A stretch of 64,000 bases of DNA from an uncultured Flavobacteriaceae bacterium (GTDB lineage Bacteria; Bacteroidota; Bacteroidia; Flavobacteriales; Flavobacteriaceae), in the NCBI GenBank assembly GCA_947500435.1, contig CANMRV010000001.1, forward strand, positions 620,001 to 684,000, written 5' to 3'. The number at the start of each line of letters is the position of its first letter. The first letter of the stretch is position 1. The translations under genes were made by a program, and so were the position numbers. Of the stretch, positions 29,769-39,007 are shown one piece after another. The notes under the pieces are model-generated. The model worked only from the letters and a program-made list of their open reading frames with translations, had not been told where the DNA came from and made no database searches.

Positions 29769-29793
29769 ATGGCGCTTAAAAAATTAGCACCAT
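29769..29793. promoter_or_regulatory. Imperfect inverted repeat just upstream of the LacI-type gene
   Basis: ATGGCGCT (29769-29776) and AGCACCAT (29786-29793) pair with one mismatch over 8 bases, and the repeat ends 9 bases before the ATG. It could be an autoregulatory operator or an mRNA hairpin near the ribosome binding site. It does not match the GTTAACGTTAAC element. Confidence 0.4.
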
Positions 29794-29802
29794 TACTAGG
29801 CT

Positions 29803-30834
29803 ATGGGAATAAAACAAATCGCCAAATTAGCAAATGTATCCATCGGTACCATTGACAGGGTATTGCATAAAAGAGGCGGGGTATCCAAAGAAACCGAAAA
29901 GAAAATCCTAAAAATTATTAAGGAAACGGGTTATCAAAAAAATATGATGGCCAGTAGACTAAAGCTTGCCGCTGTAAAAAAAATCAAGTTTGCCGTTTTA
30001 ATTCCAGAAACCAAAAACAAATATGACTATTGGAAGCTTCCCAAAAAAGGAATTTCAAAAGCTGTTGATGAGTTAAAAGAACTTGGGGTAAAAGTAGACT
30101 ACTACCAATTTGCAGGTTCTTCATCTTCTTTTAAGAAAACTAGTGAACAGATTTTCCTAAAAAATTATGATGCTATTATTACGGTGCCATTTTTCGAAAA
30201 GGAGTGTAACGCTTTATTGAAGAAAGCAAAATCAAAAAACATTCAAGTCGTTTTCCTGGATACAGAGATCGAACTGAACAACCCAGCACATTTCATTCGA
30301 CAAAATTCTCATGTTGCCGGTATGGTCGCTGGTAGATTGCTACATGGTTTAGTCGGGAATACCGGTAGATATTTTATCGTCAATATTCTCAATGATAGAG
30401 GCATTCAAGTCAATAACAAGCAACGGGAAGATGGTTTCCGTGCATTTTTTGAATCTATAGGGCAAGAGGTAGATATTATGACTATCAGCCATCCTTTAAA
30501 CAATACATTTATGGCTACCAAAGAATTGGAATCTTGGTTCAAAGGTGATGGCCCTAAAGGAATTTTCGTAACTAATTCAAGAGCACATCTTATTCCGGAA
30601 ATTCTTACGACTTATGATGTCAGCAATGCTTTTTTGATGGGTTTTGATTTGAACAAAAAGAACTTGGAATACTTGAAGAACAACCAAATCCACTTCCTAA
30701 TTAATCAACAACCAAAATATCAGGGTTACGTTGCCATTAAAAGGCTGTTCGACTTTTTAACAAAGCGAGATGATTCTGAACTTCATCTTGACATTCCGGT
30801 AGAAATAATAGTTAAGGAACATCTGACCTCTTAG
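29803..30834 (+). CDS. LacI-family transcriptional regulator
   Basis: A 343-aa DNA-binding protein. The N-terminal helix-turn-helix (residues 3-22, IKQIAKLANVSIGTIDRVLH) and RGGVSKETEKKI hinge helix are those of LacI/GalR proteins; the rest is a periplasmic-binding-protein-like ligand domain (KFAVLIPETKN, HVAGMVAGRLLHG, FLMGFDLNKKN). Normal length for the family. It lies between the DUF1080 operon and susDC and is the obvious candidate to bind the palindromes at 25164-25184 and 35896-35916, with a uronide or keto sugar as inducer; that pairing is inference. Confidence 0.9.
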   Translation: MGIKQIAKLANVSIGTIDRVLHKRGGVSKETEKKILKIIKETGYQKNMMASRLKLAAVKKIKFAVLIPETKNKYDYWKLPKKGISKAVDELKELGVKVDYYQFAGSSSSFKKTSEQIFLKNYDAIITVPFFEKECNALLKKAKSKNIQVVFLDTEIELNNPAHFIRQNSHVAGMVAGRLLHGLVGNTGRYFIVNILNDRGIQVNNKQREDGFRAFFESIGQEVDIMTISHPLNNTFMATKELESWFKGDGPKGIFVTNSRAHLIPEILTTYDVSNAFLMGFDLNKKNLEYLKNNQIHFLINQQPKYQGYVAIKRLFDFLTKRDDSELHLDIPVEIIVKEHLTS

Positions 30835-30856
30835 CGACATTCTAAAACTCTCCATA

Positions 30857-30891
30857 AAAAACCCTCCCATCATTTTAAATAACAGGAGGGT
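30857..30891 (-). terminator. Intrinsic terminator downstream of susD
   Basis: Read on the minus strand, ACCCTCC (30885-30891) and GGAGGGT (30861-30867) form a 7-bp stem followed by a T-run (TTTTTA). It lies about 30 bases past the susD stop, between two convergent genes, and probably ends the susC-susD transcript. Confidence 0.75.
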
Positions 30892-30921
30892 CAAAACTAA
30901 AACTAACTCAAACTCAAAATT

Positions 30922-32568
30922 TTACTGAGGATAACCCGGGTTTTGTGGGTATCCACCTAATGTTCTATCTATTTGATTTTGCGGAATAGGCCTAACAATA
31001 TGATAGTCCTGAATATTTGGAGCGGCACCAGGATTGTGCATTCTTGTGCGCTCAACCAACGTTCCTGTACGAGCTAAATCCCACCAGCGGTGACCTTCAC
31101 CTACCAACTCTCTTGCTCTTTCATCGAGCAGAAAATCGAGAGTTACATCAGCTGGGGTAATTTGCGTGGCTGCCTCCTGACCAGGTACAGCCGCGCGCAT
31201 TCGTATCACATTGATATCTTCTGCAGCACCCGTGGCATTGCTCTGCGCTAACCTGGCTTCTGCTCTTAATAAATAGGCATCCGCTAGACGCATTAAAATG
31301 AAGTCACGTTGACCCTGTGTCTTTTGACGGTCGGGTCTGGTTGCATCAATCCATTTGTTCATTGACGGGAATAACCTTTCATTATATTCTTCATTTGAAT
31401 AAACCAAATAGGGTACCGCATCTTGACGTGATTGCGGCCAATCAATATCTTTGCCTGGACCAGGAATATATATTGCTGTATCACCTATTGCCAGTGCCGC
31501 TCTTGGAGGGTCAGTCGTTGGTGGCTCTTCTTTGTTGGCAAACCATACATGTTTGAAGGAATCATCGTAACGGGAATCAATAGTCCTATCCCAAAGTGTC
31601 AGCATAAAGTCCGTTGGCCGATGTCTTTTCCACGGTCTACCATTGGCAATGTCCCTTGTCATTCCCCTACGTACATCATATTCGTGCAAAAAATAGAGAT
31701 GCCAACGATGTCCAAAGCCGTCAACCCCGCTATCTACTTGTGATTTGGAATTGGAAATAACGAAAACCATTTCACTATTCTCCTGATTGGTAATATCCCA
31801 TAAATCAGCAAAGTTATCTAGAAGGGAGAAACCATAATTGTTAATGACATTGCTAAATAGAGTTTCTGCTCTTGAGGCATCCGTTCCTTCAGCAAACGAT
31901 GTATAGCTTCTTGTTAACAAAGCTTTTCCTAACAAGAATTCGGCTGCTGGTTTGGTGGCTCTACCATATTCGTCTGCTTCATCAGGTAAATTGGCAATGG
32001 CAAAATCTAAATCAGCTACAATGGCTTGACTATAAATATCAGATTGAGAAGTTCTGTTCGCCTCTACTTCTATGCCTTCAGTCTCTTCAAGTGTCAGATG
32101 TGCATCACCAAAAGTGGTCACAATATTAAAATAATAGAATGCCCTTAAAAAGCGTACTTCTGCAATAAGTACGGTCTTATCAGCCTCGTCCATTTCTACA
32201 TCTGCAGAACGATTGATTACACCATTGGCTTGGTTGATTCCTTTATACCAAGTATCCCAAGAATCTCTGATGTAGCTTTCCGATCCGTTAAGACCACCAT
32301 CGTAAAAATTGAACACCTTATGGCCTCCATCGGCCCCATTTTGCCAAATATCAGTACCAAAAGTAGTCATGGCAGCACCCATTTCTTGACCATAAAATGG
32401 CTTTAGTGAAGAATAGGTAGCTTTTACACCATCTCTTAAACCACTTTCCGTCGTGTAGTAAGAGGCAGCAGAAACATCAGTTACCAACTCCTCTTCTATA
32501 AATTTGTCGCACGACTCCGTAATGAAGGCCAGTGCTAAAACTAGGATTATATAAATTTTTCTGTTCAT
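30922..32568 (-). CDS. SusD/RagB-type glycan-binding outer-membrane lipoprotein
   Basis: A 548-aa surface lipoprotein; the lipobox FITESC puts the lipidated Cys at residue 20. The SusD fold is supported by the start YYTTESGLRDGVKATYSSLK, the TPR-like helix region with AEVRFLRAFYYFNIVTTFGD, and the C-terminal LLDERARELVGEGHRWWDLARTG-type segment followed by a PIPQNQID stretch. It forms the lid of the SusC barrel and binds the glycan. The gene follows susC by 41 bases and is terminated by a hairpin at 30857-30891. Confidence 0.95.
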   Translation of the reverse strand: MNRKIYIILVLALAFITESCDKFIEEELVTDVSAASYYTTESGLRDGVKATYSSLKPFYGQEMGAAMTTFGTDIWQNGADGGHKVFNFYDGGLNGSESYIRDSWDTWYKGINQANGVINRSADVEMDEADKTVLIAEVRFLRAFYYFNIVTTFGDAHLTLEETEGIEVEANRTSQSDIYSQAIVADLDFAIANLPDEADEYGRATKPAAEFLLGKALLTRSYTSFAEGTDASRAETLFSNVINNYGFSLLDNFADLWDITNQENSEMVFVISNSKSQVDSGVDGFGHRWHLYFLHEYDVRRGMTRDIANGRPWKRHRPTDFMLTLWDRTIDSRYDDSFKHVWFANKEEPPTTDPPRAALAIGDTAIYIPGPGKDIDWPQSRQDAVPYLVYSNEEYNERLFPSMNKWIDATRPDRQKTQGQRDFILMRLADAYLLRAEARLAQSNATGAAEDINVIRMRAAVPGQEAATQITPADVTLDFLLDERARELVGEGHRWWDLARTGTLVERTRMHNPGAAPNIQDYHIVRPIPQNQIDRTLGGYPQNPGYPQ

Positions 32569-32609
32569 AATATTTAAATTATTCTATTTAAACTAACAAT
32601 TTTTTTCGC

Positions 32610-35600
32610 TTAGAAGGTGGCGTTTAATGAAATAGACCACTGTTTTGTACTAGGTACTACGGCACTGCTCAAGTTGGCATCATCTTCTGATATTTCAGGA
32701 TCGAACGTGTCATAATCGCTAATGAACCACAAGTTTTGACCTGCTACTGATAAGCGTAATTTTTCCATGCCCAATTTATCGGTAATTGATTCCGGTAGAT
32801 TGTAACCTAAAGATAAATTTCGAAGCTTTATAAAACTGCCATCAAAATATCGGAGCGTTGACCCATTTCTCGGGCTCTCTTGATTCTCATTGGGTCTTGG
32901 GTTCGCATTCGTCGGATTATCAATAGTCCAATAATCAACATCTAAGTTGTTATATCTTCCGAACAAAGAGTTATTTGAAGAGTTGAAAAATGATTCGATA
33001 GTATGACCTTGTCTAAAAACAAAGAAAATACCTAAATCAAACCCTTTGTATGATAACTTATTATTTAGACCTCCATAAAAATCAGGAACACCATCGCCTA
33101 TAATTTTACGATCATCAGGAGTAATTACACCATCACCGTTAATATCGGCTAACTTAATCTCACCAGGCACTTTATTGTCTGCCGCAAGTGCTGCGGCTTC
33201 TTCGTTAGCCTGCCAAATACCAATTTTTTCATAATCAAAAAATACTTCGATAGGCTGACCAATAAACCATCCGTTACCAACATCATCTTGAGGGTTTCCA
33301 TCAGCGTCGGTTAAGGCTAGTTCAGTAATTTCCTCTTTGTATGTGGAAATATTCAAATCCACATCCCAATTTAAACCATCACCGTCATTATCAATTATAC
33401 CTCCACTAATCGTAAATTCGAACCCTGTCGTTCTAGTTGCTCCCACGTTTTGTAAAACACTTTCGTATCCAGAAGTGGAAGGTAAACTTCTTGCCAATAA
33501 CAAGTCTACCGTATTGGTTCTAAACCAATCAAATGATCCAACCAATCGATTATTTAGGAAGCCATAATCTAAACCGATGTCTAGGGTTTTTGATACTTCC
33601 CAAGTCAAATCTTCATTTGGTATTTCAGAAAGTCCGAATCCAAGTGCTGGTGACTCTCCAAAGGCATAGACAGTGCTACCCAATCTACCCGCAGTTTGAT
33701 ACGGGTCAACGGAAGTGTTACCAACTTCACCATAGGAAGCTCTTAATTTCAATTCAGATACTGAAGAATCAGATAAAAAGTCTTCTTGATCTATTCTCCA
33801 ACCGGCAGATATACCAGGGAAGTATTTCCATTGATTACCTGGCGCTAACCTTGATGACCCATCAGCTCTTAAAGATGCTTGAAATAAATATTTACCATCG
33901 AAATCATAATTTACTCTTCCCATGAAAGAAGCCAAGGCCCATTCTGTTAGGTTAGAAGAAAGTACACCACCGGCCGTAGCAGATCCTAAATTATAAAAAG
34001 ACTGAGATTCATAAGGTATACCCGTAACATTTCCAGTGACTACTTCTAGTCTGGATTTTTGGATACTTTGTAGCGCTGTAACTTTTAGATTATGTTTATC
34101 TGTTAAGGCTTTATTATAGGTTAATAGATTTTCAAGAGTATAACCAAAATCATTCGTATTTATAACTCCAGCTCTGCCTGGTCCACCCCGATTTGTATTT
34201 GTTAAACTACCAAAGAAAGTACCTCTTCTACCAATTCGAATATCTGGACCAAAAGTGGTCGTCCATTTAAGTCCTTCCATGATATTAATATCCAAATAAA
34301 GAGGAGCGAAAATTCGAGTTTGTTGCCTCTCATCTTGATAAACACCATCTACCAACTCGCTCAGTGGGTTAGTTCGAATACCGTCATTAGTAGGTAAGAA
34401 TTTTAAATCTCCATTTTCGTCGAATGGTACCCCAAGAGGATTATTTGCCAAGGACTCTTGCATGGTTGCATTGGAACCCCAATTCTGTTCAGTTTTGGAT
34501 ACTAAAAATGAGACTCCAACCTTAAATATATCGTTGATTTTATGGTCTAAAGCTAATCGACCTGAAAATCGTTCAAAATCTTGATTACTGATAATACCTT
34601 GTTCTTTGAAGTAGCCAATAGAACTACTAAAAGTGGTGTTTTCCGACCCACCGCTTATACTAATTTGGTGGTTGGTCTGCCAGCCATCGCTCAATACTTC
34701 ATCAAGCCAGTTTGTGGATCTACCTAGTGATAGTGACTCTAACTCGATTGGATCTAAGAAAACTTCTGAGTCTGCGGGAATAGCTCCATTCCACCCGACA
34801 CGTCTTGACTCTCTTTTTAAAGCTGCGAACTCTTCTCCGTTCATCATATCTACCAAACGGGTGGCAGAGGTGACTCCATAACGACTACTATAGGTTATCT
34901 TGGTTTTGCCAACCCTACCTCGGTTTGTCGAAACTAAAATTACACCGTTCGCACCTCTAGATCCATATACCGCCGTTGCTGCCGCATCTTTCAATACTTG
35001 CATAGATGCAATATCATTAGGGTTGATATCGGCCATTGAGTTTGGCCCATCAATTAATGGGATACCGTCTACAACATAAAGTGGGTCATTCGACGCGCTA
35101 ATAGATCGTCTACCACGTATCCTAACCGTTGGGTTTTGACCTGGTCTACCGCCAGTGGCTTGAACATCGACACCTGCTATTTGTCCCTTGATGGCGTCAA
35201 TAGTGCTTGCAACTTGAACAATATCCAGTTGCTCAGCAGATATGGTTTCAATAGCGCCAGTTACCTCACCTTTCTTTTGTGTACCATAACCTACTAATAC
35301 GACCTCGTCCAATGCAGATGCATCAGGTTGTAAAGTAGCATTTACAGTTGATCTTCCGTTAACTTGAACTTCTTGGGCAGCATAGCCCACGTAGCTAAAT
35401 ACCAAAACCGCATCTGATGCAGCATTAATAGAATAATTTCCGTCAAAATCGGCTACGGCACCCGTTGTAGTACCTTTTACTACAACACTGGCTCCTGATA
35501 AAGGCACTCCGCTTTCATCAGTTATCGTTCCAGTAATAGTCGATTGCAGCACTTCGCCATACGAAATATCGGTTTCAGAGTTTGTTCCTGCAATAACAGT

Positions 35601-35684
35601 TGACACTCCGAAAGTGCACAGCAGTAGTGCTAGTAGAAGAGCCCTCGCTTTTGGCTTTAGCTTTTTTAAGTGTAGTTTTTTCAT
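32610..35684 (-). CDS. SusC/RagA-type TonB-dependent glycan importer
   Basis: A 1024-aa outer-membrane protein. A signal peptide (residues 1-32) is followed by a carboxypeptidase-like regulatory domain (about 50-125: GTITDESGVPLSGASVVVKG), a TonB box region with VVLVGYGTQKKGEVTGAI, a plug (VASTIDAIKGQIAGVDV, PTVRIRGRRSISASNDPLYVVDG) and a 22-strand barrel ending in the aromatic WSISLNATF. It imports oligosaccharides with the SusD partner using TonB energy. No STN domain is seen, so control is more likely by the nearby LacI-type regulator than by an ECF-sigma system. A candidate operator lies about 212-232 bases upstream. Confidence 0.95.
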   Translation of the reverse strand: MKKLHLKKLKPKARALLLALLLCTFGVSTVIAGTNSETDISYGEVLQSTITGTITDESGVPLSGASVVVKGTTTGAVADFDGNYSINAASDAVLVFSYVGYAAQEVQVNGRSTVNATLQPDASALDEVVLVGYGTQKKGEVTGAIETISAEQLDIVQVASTIDAIKGQIAGVDVQATGGRPGQNPTVRIRGRRSISASNDPLYVVDGIPLIDGPNSMADINPNDIASMQVLKDAAATAVYGSRGANGVILVSTNRGRVGKTKITYSSRYGVTSATRLVDMMNGEEFAALKRESRRVGWNGAIPADSEVFLDPIELESLSLGRSTNWLDEVLSDGWQTNHQISISGGSENTTFSSSIGYFKEQGIISNQDFERFSGRLALDHKINDIFKVGVSFLVSKTEQNWGSNATMQESLANNPLGVPFDENGDLKFLPTNDGIRTNPLSELVDGVYQDERQQTRIFAPLYLDINIMEGLKWTTTFGPDIRIGRRGTFFGSLTNTNRGGPGRAGVINTNDFGYTLENLLTYNKALTDKHNLKVTALQSIQKSRLEVVTGNVTGIPYESQSFYNLGSATAGGVLSSNLTEWALASFMGRVNYDFDGKYLFQASLRADGSSRLAPGNQWKYFPGISAGWRIDQEDFLSDSSVSELKLRASYGEVGNTSVDPYQTAGRLGSTVYAFGESPALGFGLSEIPNEDLTWEVSKTLDIGLDYGFLNNRLVGSFDWFRTNTVDLLLARSLPSTSGYESVLQNVGATRTTGFEFTISGGIIDNDGDGLNWDVDLNISTYKEEITELALTDADGNPQDDVGNGWFIGQPIEVFFDYEKIGIWQANEEAAALAADNKVPGEIKLADINGDGVITPDDRKIIGDGVPDFYGGLNNKLSYKGFDLGIFFVFRQGHTIESFFNSSNNSLFGRYNNLDVDYWTIDNPTNANPRPNENQESPRNGSTLRYFDGSFIKLRNLSLGYNLPESITDKLGMEKLRLSVAGQNLWFISDYDTFDPEISEDDANLSSAVVPSTKQWSISLNATF

Positions 35685-36158
35685 ATCATATTAATGTTAG
35701 ATTGTTAGTTGAGTAGTAGTTGTAAGCCGGGGGAGTGTACTTCACTAAGAGATTTTCTTTTCAAAAGGTGTCAAGGACTGTTGTTTGTGTGTAGCATTGT
35801 GGTTTCGGTTGTGACAAAAGGTTAGTAAGAATTTTTAAAGTTCTGTTTATAGGCTGTTTGCTTTAAATCTGTTTCGTTAACGTACACAATTATAACGTTA
35901 ACGTTAACGAATATAAGAATAGATTTGATTATAAAAAATACATTATTTAGTTTTTGTGTTAAAAAGTTAAAGATTTACTAGAAAATTAGGTCTTGAAGAA
36001 TCATTTTTGAAATCAAATAAATCAACCCCCCCCTTATAATCATGAGAAGGGATTTTTAATACATGTTTTTCTGGTTGAACTTATTTTTATAAGGCCACAG
36101 ACGGTCTCCCATACTTATATCCCATACCTAAAAGTAAATATCAACTAGTGTTTAGCGG
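35685..36158. other. 474-base gap: susC control region and end of the response-regulator gene
   Basis: The gap holds the GTTAACG palindromes near 35873-35916, and otherwise AT-rich sequence. An 8-base C run lies at 36026-36033, beside a weak CCCTT/AAGGG stem followed by TTTTT on the plus strand (36031-36057). No coding potential or RNA gene is visible. Confidence 0.5.
35873..35916. promoter_or_regulatory. Candidate LacI-type operators upstream of susC
   Basis: The 21 bases at 35896-35916 are the reverse complement of 25164-25184. A further TTCGTTAACG half-element (palindromic CGTTAACG) lies at 35873-35882, 13 bases to the left. The pair could form a double operator for the leftward susC-susD operon, about 190-230 bases from the susC start. 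Confidence 0.75.
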
Positions 36159-36794
36159 CTAAATCAACTTACGCTCAACTGCAATTTTAATTAGTGAAGC
36201 GGCATTCGACACCTCCAATTTTTGCATAAGGTTGCGACGATGTGTTTCAACTGTCAACGGACTAATAAAAAGCTCTTCAGCAATAATATTGGTAGTCTTG
36301 CCGTCGGCAATCAAACGGAGAATATGGGTTTCCCTTCGTGTTAGTTTTGGAAGGTCTTTACTTTCTTGTGAAACAGAATCGGCTAATATTTTTTGAACCT
36401 CGCTTCCAAAATAAAATTTGCCATCGTTTACCTGTGTTATAGCATTTGCCAACTCATCGGAAGTTGCATTTTTTAAGAGATATCCTTTAACACCGTTCTT
36501 AATCATTTGATTGATAATGCTAGGTTCGCTATAGGTACTAAGGCCTAAGATTTTTATAGTTGCTCGTTTGTCTAGAATAAATTTGACCATTTCCACCCCG
36601 TTGATGTCTGGTAGATTGACATCCAATAGAATAACATCAACAATTTCCTTTTCAAGGAATTCAAGTGTGTCTTTTCCATTTGTGAAATGGGTTTTGACTT
36701 CAACGGATGCGTTATCGTTTAAGAGCATCTTAAGTCCCTCAATCACCATTGGGTGGTCGTCTACGATAAGAACGCTAATTGGTTTATGCTGCAT
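36159..36794 (-). CDS. NarL/LuxR-family response regulator
   Basis: A 211-aa regulator with an N-terminal receiver domain (VLIVDDHPMV, phosphoacceptor Asp at about residue 58 in ILLDVNLPD) and a C-terminal LuxR-type helix-turn-helix (about 150-211: LTRRETHILRLIADG, then SPLTVETHRRNLMQKL). I choose the ATG at 36794, which overlaps the stop of the kinase gene by 11 bases, a usual arrangement; a longer frame begins at 36845 inside the kinase gene. It should be phosphorylated by the preceding kinase. Target promoters are unknown, but repeated promoter elements at 38875 and 44189 are candidates. Confidence 0.92.
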   Translation of the reverse strand: MQHKPISVLIVDDHPMVIEGLKMLLNDNASVEVKTHFTNGKDTLEFLEKEIVDVILLDVNLPDINGVEMVKFILDKRATIKILGLSTYSEPSIINQMIKNGVKGYLLKNATSDELANAITQVNDGKFYFGSEVQKILADSVSQESKDLPKLTRRETHILRLIADGKTTNIIAEELFISPLTVETHRRNLMQKLEVSNAASLIKIAVERKLI

Positions 36795-38796
36795 CGATGT
36801 TAATGTGTACGTTGACGGTTGTGCCTTCATTTTCTTCGCTTTCAAAATCTATATTTCCTTTCAGGTAAGCTACTCTAGTTTGTAGATTCGATAACCCCAT
36901 ACCCGAGTCTTTTTGCTTTAAGCTTTTGCTTTTATCAAAACCAACCCCATTATCTTCAACAGTAATGTCTACCTGATTGTCTTCTCTCATAAATTGCACC
37001 AAAACCTCAGTGGCTTTGGCATGTTTTATGGCGTTGTTTATCAATTCTTGTATCACGCGATACATGGTCACTTGTTGGTTAATGTTTATTCCTTTGTCGG
37101 TGCCGTAGAATTGTAAGGTGACCTTTGTCTCACTACCAGTCATGCTGCTGCAATAATCTTTTAGCGCAGCTTGAAGTCCGAATTTAACCAAAGTTTCTGG
37201 CATCATATTGCGTGCTATACTCCGTAACTCGGTCAAAGAATCATTTAAATCTTTCATGACCTTTTGCAGTTGTTTTTTCGGGTATTGCTGCGGCTCATCT
37301 TTATCCAATTTGGAGAGATTCATACTGATTCCTGAAAGCCTTCCCCCCAGTCCATCATGTAAGTCAATGGCGAGTCGTTTTCGTTCTTTCTCCTGACCTT
37401 CTATCATAGCGGAGAAAATTTTATTCTGCTGTTCTTGTTTAAGTAGCTCTACTTCGGCTTCTCGTTCTCTTTCTTTTTTTCTGGCTTTACGCATACGTTG
37501 ACTATAAACGTAATATCCTCCGAAAAGCAGAAGACAAAGTATGCTTGCAATACCTCCAAGGAGGTAAGCTTGAGATTTTTTCTCTTCGTTTTTAACTTTT
37601 AACCCTAGTATTTCTTTTTCCTGCTGAGCAGTTTCATATTTTAAATTTAACTCTTCAAGTTTTGCAACGGTTTTTATGGTTTCTAGGCTGTCGTATATAC
37701 CGACAGCCTTTAAAAGGTCAGAATAGGCATTTTCATAATCAGCCATTTCAGCATGATTTTCTGAGCGTTGATAGAGACCTTCAAACCAGGTCATGCCGCT
37801 TCCCGTTGCCTTTGCATTGTTGATGTATTTTGTGTTGTACGCAACTGCATTCTCGAAATCTTTCATTCCTTTATAAGCCATGGCATAACGTTGCATTACC
37901 ATACCATATAAACGAGAACCTTTGTCGTTTTCTACTAAACCAAAAATCTCGTCAAGCACTATTTTAGCATCTTCAGGCCTTTTAGTACGAATGAAATATT
38001 GACTTTCCTGTAGATTGTAATTGAAGCCATCAAAAACATTCGGATACTTTACGAGTAGTCCTTTCGCTTCGTCCAAAGATTTTTTCATTTGCCCGAGAGA
38101 GTCTAGGCCCTCGAAGACCATCGCCAGTTGAATAACATTAAACGTAGTTTCTTGAGGGTCTTCTAGTAATTTGTATACATCTCTGCCTTTATTCAAGCTG
38201 TTGTAAGCCTCATTAAAATTAGCAAGATTGATGTATTTGACGCCTAGGTTGGTATAGATGTTGGCTAAAAAAAGACTGTCACCCAGTTTTTCAACAATGG
38301 GTATTACCTTATCTGTAAGTTCAATTTCTTTTCTATGTTTTCCCAGATAGCCATAGGTGAGCCCGAGATTGTAACTTCCGTTTGCCCATAATTTTAAAAG
38401 TGTTGTAGAAGAATCATTTTTGATGAGCTGATCGGCCAATTCGTTTCCCTTCTCAAGATAGTCCGCTGCTTTTTGTGCGTCTATATACATCATTGCTCTG
38501 CCCAAAGTGAAATTGGCGTCCATGATTCCCGTTTGATACTTTTTTTCTTCGCTAATATTTAGCGCTTCGAAAGCCAAATCAAAAGTTTTTGTAGAATCAA
38601 TACCATCGAATTCTCGTGATAGCATACAAAGCACTTCGACCTTTTGATTTAAAACATCGGCTTCCTGTTGTTCTTTTTCGAGATTTCTTAAGTCCTTCAG
38701 CACCTGTTGTAGACTATCCCGATACTGTTCCTTTTCCGTCTGGCTAAATAACAAGAAGGGTAGAAGAATTACACTAAATAGGAATGAAAGACGCAT
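36784..38796 (-). CDS. TPR-containing sensor histidine kinase (HisKA_3 type)
   Basis: A 670-aa membrane kinase with a signal peptide (about 1-19), a periplasmic tetratricopeptide-repeat sensor region (about 25-390), one transmembrane segment near 405-425 (LLGGIASILCLLLFGGYYVY), a coiled linker, and the kinase core. The phosphoacceptor His is at about residue 480 in RLAIDLHDGLGGRLSG, and the ATPase domain has NNAIKHA and DNGVGFD. It is a NarX-type kinase common in Bacteroidota. The kinase and the response regulator overlap by 11 bases and face a rightward lipoprotein/protease operon. The ligand is not known. Confidence 0.92.
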   Translation of the reverse strand: MRLSFLFSVILLPFLLFSQTEKEQYRDSLQQVLKDLRNLEKEQQEADVLNQKVEVLCMLSREFDGIDSTKTFDLAFEALNISEEKKYQTGIMDANFTLGRAMMYIDAQKAADYLEKGNELADQLIKNDSSTTLLKLWANGSYNLGLTYGYLGKHRKEIELTDKVIPIVEKLGDSLFLANIYTNLGVKYINLANFNEAYNSLNKGRDVYKLLEDPQETTFNVIQLAMVFEGLDSLGQMKKSLDEAKGLLVKYPNVFDGFNYNLQESQYFIRTKRPEDAKIVLDEIFGLVENDKGSRLYGMVMQRYAMAYKGMKDFENAVAYNTKYINNAKATGSGMTWFEGLYQRSENHAEMADYENAYSDLLKAVGIYDSLETIKTVAKLEELNLKYETAQQEKEILGLKVKNEEKKSQAYLLGGIASILCLLLFGGYYVYSQRMRKARKKEREREAEVELLKQEQQNKIFSAMIEGQEKERKRLAIDLHDGLGGRLSGISMNLSKLDKDEPQQYPKKQLQKVMKDLNDSLTELRSIARNMMPETLVKFGLQAALKDYCSSMTGSETKVTLQFYGTDKGININQQVTMYRVIQELINNAIKHAKATEVLVQFMREDNQVDITVEDNGVGFDKSKSLKQKDSGMGLSNLQTRVAYLKGNIDFESEENEGTTVNVHINIDAA

Positions 38797-38874
38797 TTAA
38801 CGTGGTGGTTTGTTGATTTTGTCAACCCCAATATAATACAAGTATATGGTACTATAAACACCTTACATTCAATA

Positions 38875-38945
38875 TACTGGAAAACCAGTAGAAAAAAATA
38901 CAAACAATGGGGTATTTCTTCGAGGATAGGTTTTATATACTTTGG
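38875..38945 (+). promoter_or_regulatory. Conserved promoter arrangement, copy A (upstream of the lipoprotein/M4 protease operon)
   Basis: A perfect inverted repeat TACTGG-AAAA-CCAGTA at 38875-38890 is followed by GAAAAAAATACA, then 46 bases after its end a TATACTTTGG box at 38936-38945, continuing TCCTAT. The same elements occur with the same spacing at 44189-44282. The box resembles the Bacteroidota -7 element. The site is 79-94 bases upstream of the divergent kinase start and 118-133 before the 39008 ATG. Confidence 0.65.
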
Positions 38946-39007
38946 TCCTATCATAAAATTGGTGTTTTCAATTCGTATGAAATCAACCATTTTTAAAATA
39001 ACAACCG

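Noticed and set aside
33533..33925. Antisense open frame inside susC
   Set aside because: Composition is a low-complexity artefact of the opposite codon pattern (Gln/Leu/Arg-rich) and no initiation region or domain is visible.
36026..36057. Eight-C run and weak hairpin after the response-regulator gene
   Set aside because: The 5-bp stem is weak and its T-run is oriented away from the response-regulator gene; a homopolymer length may also be a sequencing uncertainty.
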